From an uncultured Collinsella sp. (lineage in GTDB: Bacteria; Actinomycetota; Coriobacteriia; Coriobacteriales; Coriobacteriaceae), in contig CABSNK010000011.1 in assembly GCA_902479075.1 (NCBI GenBank), positions 1 to 64,000 of the forward strand: a stretch of DNA of 64,000 bases, in the 5' to 3' direction. Numbering within the stretch: the stretch's first letter is position 1; every line of letters starts with the position of its first letter. The notes under the pieces are model-generated. The model was not told the DNA's origin. It worked only from the letters and a program-made list of their open reading frames with translations, and did no database searches. Both the position numbers and the translations under genes were made by a program. This document shows positions 59,645 through 64,000 of the stretch, piece after piece.

Positions 59645-59953
59645 GTAGCTGGAAACCTCCGTAGTGCGTTTTTGCTGCGTTTGAGCTGTGTGATTCGATC
59701 GCGCTGCATAGTACCCCGAGCAAATCGCGACCTGCGGTTTTACTCAAAAGGCGCACGTCAATTGCGTAAAACTCACATCCTCTCAACAGGAGTTTTCCAC
59801 AACTCGAATGCATAAAGCGTGCCAAAAACCCTGTTTTTGCACCCTCTCTATGCAAAAAAGGCGCCGGTGCGACCATTGTTCGCACAGGCACCTTGAGCAG
59901 GCATTTAATGCAGTTATACCATCGAGTCGCAAGGGGTCCTTGCACAAGTCGCC
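59645..59953. other. 309-bp intergenic region
   Basis: Between the secreted-protein gene start and the metY stop, both minus strand. It holds the metY terminator (59858-59894) at one end and presumably the promoter of the secreted-protein gene. No ORF with a ribosome binding site was found. Confidence 0.6.
59858..59894 (-). terminator. Terminator after metY
   Basis: AAGGTGCCTGTGCGA pairs with TCGCACCGGCGCCTT (two mismatches), followed on the minus strand by TTTTTT. About 60 bp beyond the metY stop. Confidence 0.82.
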
Positions 59954-61264
59954 TTACTCGTCCAGCGCGGCGAAGGCCTGCTTCAGATCCCAAATGATGT
60001 CCTCGGCGTTCTCGGTACCGATGGAAAGACGGATCGTGGAGGGCGTGATGTTCTGCTCGGCGAGCTCCTCGGCAGAGAGCTGGGAGTGCGTGGTGGTAGC
60101 CGGGTGCACGACGAGCGACTTGACGTCGGCCACGTTGGCGAGCAGCGAGAACACCTGCAGATGATCGATGAACTCCCAAGCTGCCTCCTGGCCACCCTTA
60201 ATCTCAAAGGTAAAGATCGAGGCACCGCCGTTGGGGAAGTACTTCTGGTACAGCTCATGGTCGGGATGCTCGGGCAGGCTCGGGTGGTTCACCTTGGCGA
60301 CGTGGCTGTCACCGGTCAGGAACTCAACGGCCTTCTTGGTGTTCTCGACATGACGGTCAACGCGCAGCGACAGAGTCTCGGTGCCCTGGAGCAGGACCCA
60401 GGCGTTGAACGGGCTGATGCAGGCGCCCTCGTCACGCAGCAGGATAGCGCGGACATAGGTTGCAAAGGCGGCGGGACCGGCAGCCTCGGCAAACGAAACA
60501 CCGTGGTAGGAGGGGTTGGGCTCAGCAATCTGGGCGTACTTTCCGCTCGCCTTCCAGTCGAAGTTACCGCCGTCGACGATCACACCGCCCAGCGAGGTGC
60601 CGTGGCCGCCGATAAACTTGGTTGCGGAGTGGACGACGATGTTGGCACCATGCTCCAGCGGACGGAACAGATACGGGGTGCCGAAGGTGTTGTCGACGAC
60701 AACCGGCAGACCGTGCTTCTTGGCGATCTCGGAGATGGCGTCGATGTTGGGGATGTCGGAGTTGGGGTTGCCGAGCGTCTCGAGATAGATGACCGTGGTG
60801 TTGTCCTTGATGGCACCCTCGACCTCTTCCAGGTTATGGGCATCGACAAACGTGGTCTCGACGCCAAACTGGGAGAGCGTATGCTCCAGCAGGTTGTAGG
60901 AGCCACCGTAGATGGTCTTCTGAGCCACCACGTGGTCACCGGCCTGGGCAAGAGCCTGCAGGGTATAGGTGATGGCAGCAGCGCCGGAGGCGACGGCAAG
61001 ACCTGCCACGCCACCCTCGAGGGCGGCGATACGGTCCTCAAAGACGCCCTGGGTGGAGTTGGTCAGACGGCCGTAGATGTTACCGGCGTCGGCAAGACCA
61101 AAGCGGTCGGCGGCGTGCTGGGAGTTGCGGAACACATAGCTCGTGGTCTGGTAGATAGGCACGGCACGGGAGTCGGATGCAGGATCGGCGCTCTCCTGGC
61201 CAACGTGAAGCTGCAGGGTGTCGAAACCAAAGGTGTGCTCGGGGTTGTTGATGAACTGGCTCAT
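59954..61264 (-). CDS. metY: O-acetylhomoserine sulfhydrylase
   Basis: 436-residue PLP enzyme of the Cys/Met metabolism family that makes homocysteine from O-acetylhomoserine and sulfide. Motifs: QTTSYVFRNSQHAADRFGL, YGRLTNSTQGVFE, VVVDNTFGTPYLFRP, the PLP-Lys segment HSATKFIGGHGTSLGG, and a C-terminal RLSIGTENAEDIIWDL. Start at ATG 61264 with AAGGAG upstream. Divergent from a LysR gene; the shared 272-bp region holds a LysR-type box and a leader start-stop. Confidence 0.94.
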   Translation of the reverse strand: MSQFINNPEHTFGFDTLQLHVGQESADPASDSRAVPIYQTTSYVFRNSQHAADRFGLADAGNIYGRLTNSTQGVFEDRIAALEGGVAGLAVASGAAAITYTLQALAQAGDHVVAQKTIYGGSYNLLEHTLSQFGVETTFVDAHNLEEVEGAIKDNTTVIYLETLGNPNSDIPNIDAISEIAKKHGLPVVVDNTFGTPYLFRPLEHGANIVVHSATKFIGGHGTSLGGVIVDGGNFDWKASGKYAQIAEPNPSYHGVSFAEAAGPAAFATYVRAILLRDEGACISPFNAWVLLQGTETLSLRVDRHVENTKKAVEFLTGDSHVAKVNHPSLPEHPDHELYQKYFPNGGASIFTFEIKGGQEAAWEFIDHLQVFSLLANVADVKSLVVHPATTTHSQLSAEELAEQNITPSTIRLSIGTENAEDIIWDLKQAFAALDE

Positions 61265-61358
61265 GATGATCTCCTTGATCGAATATAAGTAATAAGAGTA
61301 AGAGAAGTAAGTGCTGTCTCCTGATCACGCCGACGGGCGCAAACAGGAGCCCGGCATT

Positions 61359-61386
61359 CGTCTTGGTAAGCAATTCACATGCGGGC
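61359..61386 (-). promoter_or_regulatory. Start-stop element in the metY leader
   Basis: On the minus strand AAAGGAGG, 5 bases, ATG TGA: a strong ribosome site in front of a one-codon frame. A GTG in the same place could open a 17-codon leader peptide containing two Cys. Either could tie metY expression to translation. Confidence 0.4.
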
Positions 61387-61495
61387 CTCCTTTCGCATCC
61401 CGGTTCCGTGGTCGGCTTAATTACCTACCGCCTTTGTGTGTTTTGAATAGTACGAGCATTGTTTCCCTCGGTCAATCACTTAAAAGCGCTAACTT

Positions 61496-61516
61496 GTTAT
61501 CGGTTTTATAGATAAC
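61496..61516. promoter_or_regulatory. LysR-type binding site
   Basis: GTTATC-N9-GATAAC, perfect arms, containing the LysR pattern ATC-N9-GAT. Lies 21 bases before the lysR start, in the gap shared with metY. Confidence 0.65.
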
Positions 61517-61536
61517 ACTCGAAAGGACGGGCGCCG

Positions 61537-62475
61537 ATGACCCTCCAGCAGCTTCGCTTTTTGATCGCCGTGGCAGAGTCCGGTTCGATCAACGCCGCAG
61601 CCCAGCGCCTCTATACGGCGCAGTCCAATATCTCCAATGCCGTCAAAAGCCTGGAGCAGGAACTTCATATCGAAATCTTTACGCGCTCCAGCCGCGGTGT
61701 TGCACTCACCAACGACGGCACCGAGCTTTTGGGTTATGCACGCCAGGTCGTAGAGCAGGCCGACATGCTCGAGGCCCGCTACGAGGACGGCGGTACACCT
61801 CAGGCCCGCCTCGCCATCTCGGCCCAACACTACGCGTTTTCGGTCGAGGCCTTTGTCAACGTCGTCGAGCGCTGCCGCGACAGCAAGTTCGAGTTCATCA
61901 TGCGCGAGACCACCACGGCGCAGATCATCGACGACGTCCGTGCGTTTCGCAGCGATATCGGCATTCTGTATCTGGATGACTTTAACGCCCGCGTTCTGCA
62001 GAAGGCCTTCGCCGATGCCCGAGCGAGCTTTCATCCCCTCTTTGATGCGAAGGTCCACGTGTTCGTCAGCAAACGCCACCCGCTCGCACGCCGCTCGCAG
62101 CTGTCCCTTGCCGACCTCACGCCCTATACGCGCTACAGCTTTGAGCAAGGCACCTCGAACTCCTTCTATTACGCCGAGGAACCGTTTAGCTATATTCCCT
62201 GCAACCGCAATATCCGCGTATCCGACCGCGGGACGCTCACCAACCTGCTTATCACCTCGAACGGCTATGCGCTGTCGACCGGCGTACTCTCCAGCGAAAT
62301 GCAGTGGGGCATGGCCTCGATCCCCCTGGCAGACGCCCCGACGATGCATGTGGGCTACATCATGCATGACGACCGCAAACCCTCTCCCCTCTTGCAGCAA
62401 TACCTCGACGAGCTCAACCGCATCATCCATGCCAACCAACTGTCGGAAGACGGGGTAGAAATCGTAGATTGCTAG
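61537..62475 (+). CDS. LysR-family regulator divergent from metY
   Basis: 312-residue LysR protein. N-terminal helix-turn-helix: MTLQQLRFLIAVAESGSINAAAQRLYTAQSNISNAVKSLE-type pattern (residues 1-60), then a periplasmic-binding-protein-like effector domain with YLDDFNARVLQKAF and YTRYSFEQGTS. It probably controls metY in response to sulfur status (for example O-acetylserine or O-acetylhomoserine), as CysB/CmbR do. Start at ATG 61537; GAAAGGA upstream. Ligand inferred. Confidence 0.88.
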   Translation: MTLQQLRFLIAVAESGSINAAAQRLYTAQSNISNAVKSLEQELHIEIFTRSSRGVALTNDGTELLGYARQVVEQADMLEARYEDGGTPQARLAISAQHYAFSVEAFVNVVERCRDSKFEFIMRETTTAQIIDDVRAFRSDIGILYLDDFNARVLQKAFADARASFHPLFDAKVHVFVSKRHPLARRSQLSLADLTPYTRYSFEQGTSNSFYYAEEPFSYIPCNRNIRVSDRGTLTNLLITSNGYALSTGVLSSEMQWGMASIPLADAPTMHVGYIMHDDRKPSPLLQQYLDELNRIIHANQLSEDGVEIVDC

Positions 62476-62538
62476 CCCCCGGCGGGCATGGCGCTACAAT
62501 GGTCACTCACGCGAAACGTACCCAACGAAAGGAACCAT

Positions 62539-63024
62539 GTGAAGGTCATCATCTATACCGACGGCTCGGCCCGATCAAATCCGGGACGTGGCGGCTACGG
62601 CGCCGTGCTCAAATACACCAACCCCGCCGGCAAGACCTTCACCTCTGAGCTTTCGCGCGGCTACGCCAAGACCACCAACAACCGTATGGAGCTCATGGCG
62701 GTCATCGTGGCACTCGAGGCGCTCAACCGCCCCTGCGACGTCGAAGTCCATTCCGATTCGCAGTACGTCGTCAACGCCTTCAACAAGCACTGGATTGACG
62801 GATGGAAAAAACGCGGCTGGAAGACCGCCAACAAGCAGCCTGTCAAGAACCGCGACCTGTGGGAGCGTCTGCTTGCCGCAAAGAGCAAGCATAAGGTGGA
62901 GTTCATCTGGGTTAAGGGTCACGCCGGCCATGAGCTCAACGAGCGCTGCGACGAGCTTGCCACCACGGCGGCCGACGGCAGCAACCTCGATATCGACACC
63001 GGCTTTAACGAGAGCGACCTGTAA
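62539..63024 (+). CDS. rnhA: Ribonuclease HI
   Basis: 161-residue RNase H: IIYTDGSARSNPGRGGYG (Asp), NNRMELMAVIVALEAL (Glu), VEVHSDSQYVVNAF (Asp) and the C-terminal VKGHAGHELNERCDELA (His, Asp). It cuts RNA in RNA-DNA hybrids. The GTG 62539 start has AAAGGA five bases upstream; the longer frame to 62488 is not used. Confidence 0.95.
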   Translation: MKVIIYTDGSARSNPGRGGYGAVLKYTNPAGKTFTSELSRGYAKTTNNRMELMAVIVALEALNRPCDVEVHSDSQYVVNAFNKHWIDGWKKRGWKTANKQPVKNRDLWERLLAAKSKHKVEFIWVKGHAGHELNERCDELATTAADGSNLDIDTGFNESDL

Positions 63025-63097
63025 CGGCGTTTTCGCACGCTTTTGTGTCCTCCCGCGCTACACTCATCCTGTAAACCGAACGGCACGAGGGGGATAC

Positions 63098-64000
63098 ATG
63101 CTGCGTATAGCAACCATCGGCACATCCATGATCACCGACGACTTTATCCAAGTCGTCAATGCCAACGACCAGGCTGTATTCGTAGGCACGCTCTCGCGCA
63201 ATGCCGAGCGCGGCGCCGCGTTTACCGCCGAACACAGCGGCGAACGCAACTTCACCGCACTCGACGAGCTCGCGTCCGCCGACGACGTCGATGCCGTCTA
63301 CATCGGCAGCCCCAACGCGCTCCATCACGAGCAGGCGCTCGCCTGCATCGCCGGTGGCAAGCACGTCATCGTCGAGAAGCCCTTCTGCGCCACCGAGGCG
63401 CAGGCGTTGGAAGTCTTCCGCGCTGCCGAGGCAGCAGGTGTCGTGGCCCTCGAGGCCATGCGCCCGCTCCATGACCCCGCTTTCCACGCCATCGAGGACG
63501 CCCTGGGCGAGATTGCGCCCATTCGTCGTGCCTCATTGCGCTTTGGCAAGTATTCCTCGCGCTACAACGAGATTCTCGCGGGACGCTCCACCAATATCTT
63601 CGACTGCAATATGGCATCGGGTTCCCTCATGGACATTGGCGTCTACACCGTCGAGCCCATGGTCGAGATTTTCGGCATGCCCTCCGGCCTTACGAGCATG
63701 GCTACTCTGCTCGACCCCACCACGCGACAGCTCACGCACGGCCCCATCGACGGCTGCGGTTCTATCCTCGCCAGCTACGGCGGTGGCCGCATCTCCGTCG
63801 AGCTCGCGCACTCCAAAATTACGAATGACCTGCTGCCCTCGCAGATCGAAGGCGAGCGTGGCACTATCCAGATCGACCATCTGTCCACGCCCCGCAACGT
63901 CCGCATCGACTATCGCGGCGATGTCGTACGCGGCTCGGCGACCGAGGCACCGCGCGAACAGGGCGACAACGGCCGCGTGCTCGACCTGCCCAAATCGAGC
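63098..64000 (+). CDS. Gfo/Idh/MocA family oxidoreductase (cut by the window end)
   Basis: At least 301 residues, continuing past base 64000. N-terminal Rossmann segment MLRIATIGTSMITDDF, then VYIGSPNALHHEQALACIAG, HVIVEKPFCATEAQ (catalytic Lys), and MDIGVYTVEPMVEIFG. Likely NAD(P)-dependent dehydrogenase of a sugar or similar compound. ATG 63098 has GAGGGGG seven bases upstream. Confidence 0.88.
   Translation, partial: MLRIATIGTSMITDDFIQVVNANDQAVFVGTLSRNAERGAAFTAEHSGERNFTALDELASADDVDAVYIGSPNALHHEQALACIAGGKHVIVEKPFCATEAQALEVFRAAEAAGVVALEAMRPLHDPAFHAIEDALGEIAPIRRASLRFGKYSSRYNEILAGRSTNIFDCNMASGSLMDIGVYTVEPMVEIFGMPSGLTSMATLLDPTTRQLTHGPIDGCGSILASYGGGRISVELAHSKITNDLLPSQIEGERGTIQIDHLSTPRNVRIDYRGDVVRGSATEAPREQGDNGRVLDLPKSS

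Noticed and set aside
61080..61373. Leucine-rich frame (eight Leu codons in a row) upstream of metY, as a possible leucine attenuator
   Set aside because: It runs 180 bases into metY out of frame, has a TTG start far from the site, and no terminator follows. The Leu run comes from a purine/T-rich repeat.

Overview
This 64 kb window is one stretch of a high-GC bacterial chromosome with closely packed genes, short intergenic gaps, many GTG/TTG starts and strong AAAGGAG-type ribosome binding sites. The gene content (YolD next to a Y-family polymerase, DUF3793 next to a flavodoxin, a DUF2974 protein, a split acetylase-type lysine pathway, secreted proteins with an LPxxG-type tail) suggests a gut Coriobacteriia member, most likely Collinsella. 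That assignment is inferred from gene content and protein style, not from a marker gene. No rRNA, tRNA, CRISPR array or complete insertion sequence was seen.

Layout. 0-2.5 kb: membrane Ser/Thr kinase, a small HTH-like protein and an anchored FxLYD-like protein. 2.6-9.7 kb: a catabolic run of an Old Yellow Enzyme/FAD reductase, both aconitase X subunits, an M20 peptidase and an MFS transporter. 9.7-15.4 kb: lysine/diaminopimelate synthesis. A divergent M20 amidohydrolase (probable N-acetyl-DAP deacetylase) faces a lysine riboswitch, a single ORF joining LysA to DapA, then dapB and dapD(H). An aminotransferase of the DAP type lies at 19.2 kb. 15.7-25 kb: nucleoid-associated protein, DUF2974 hydrolase between two palindromic repeats, lactate dehydrogenase, aminotransferase, NAD synthetase and two low-complexity proteins. 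25-29.8 kb: EttA, an SdpR/SdpI pair in which sdpI is frameshifted, TcdA and TatD. 29.8-36.7 kb: a fructoselysine (frl) operon with FrlD, FrlB, FrlC, an amidohydrolase, a YfcC-type transporter and a GntR regulator. 36.8-38.4 kb: two HAD phosphatases.

38.4-41.9 kb: a long non-coding leader followed by an unusual three-gene module of an unknown protein, a ClpP-like serine protease with a full catalytic triad, and a soluble VirD4/TraG-like ATPase whose start overlaps the protease stop. There is no relaxase, integrase or T4SS channel nearby. I consider this the best candidate for an undescribed system. 41.9-50.3 kb: pgi, an SOS-controlled Y-family polymerase/YolD operon with a clear promoter and two LexA-type boxes, a large cell-surface protein, a metal-binding HMA protein under a CsoR-like palindrome, and a DUF3793/flavodoxin pair behind a DtxR-like palindrome. 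50.4-53.5 kb: a polar amino acid ABC transporter. 53.6-57 kb: nfo, a Gfo/Idh dehydrogenase and an aldo/keto reductase with ferredoxin motifs. Two 79-bp palindromic repeats lie on either side of the Gfo/Idh gene. 57-64 kb: a small ORF, a ketopantoate-reductase-like gene, small secreted and membrane proteins, metY with a divergent LysR regulator, RNase HI, and a Gfo/Idh gene cut by the window end.

Across the window, genes sit in short operons separated by clear hairpin terminators, and several operons have visible control sites (riboswitch, SOS boxes, CsoR-, DtxR-, SdpR- and LysR-like palindromes). Two different palindromic repeat families each occur twice, in the same orientation, on either side of one gene.
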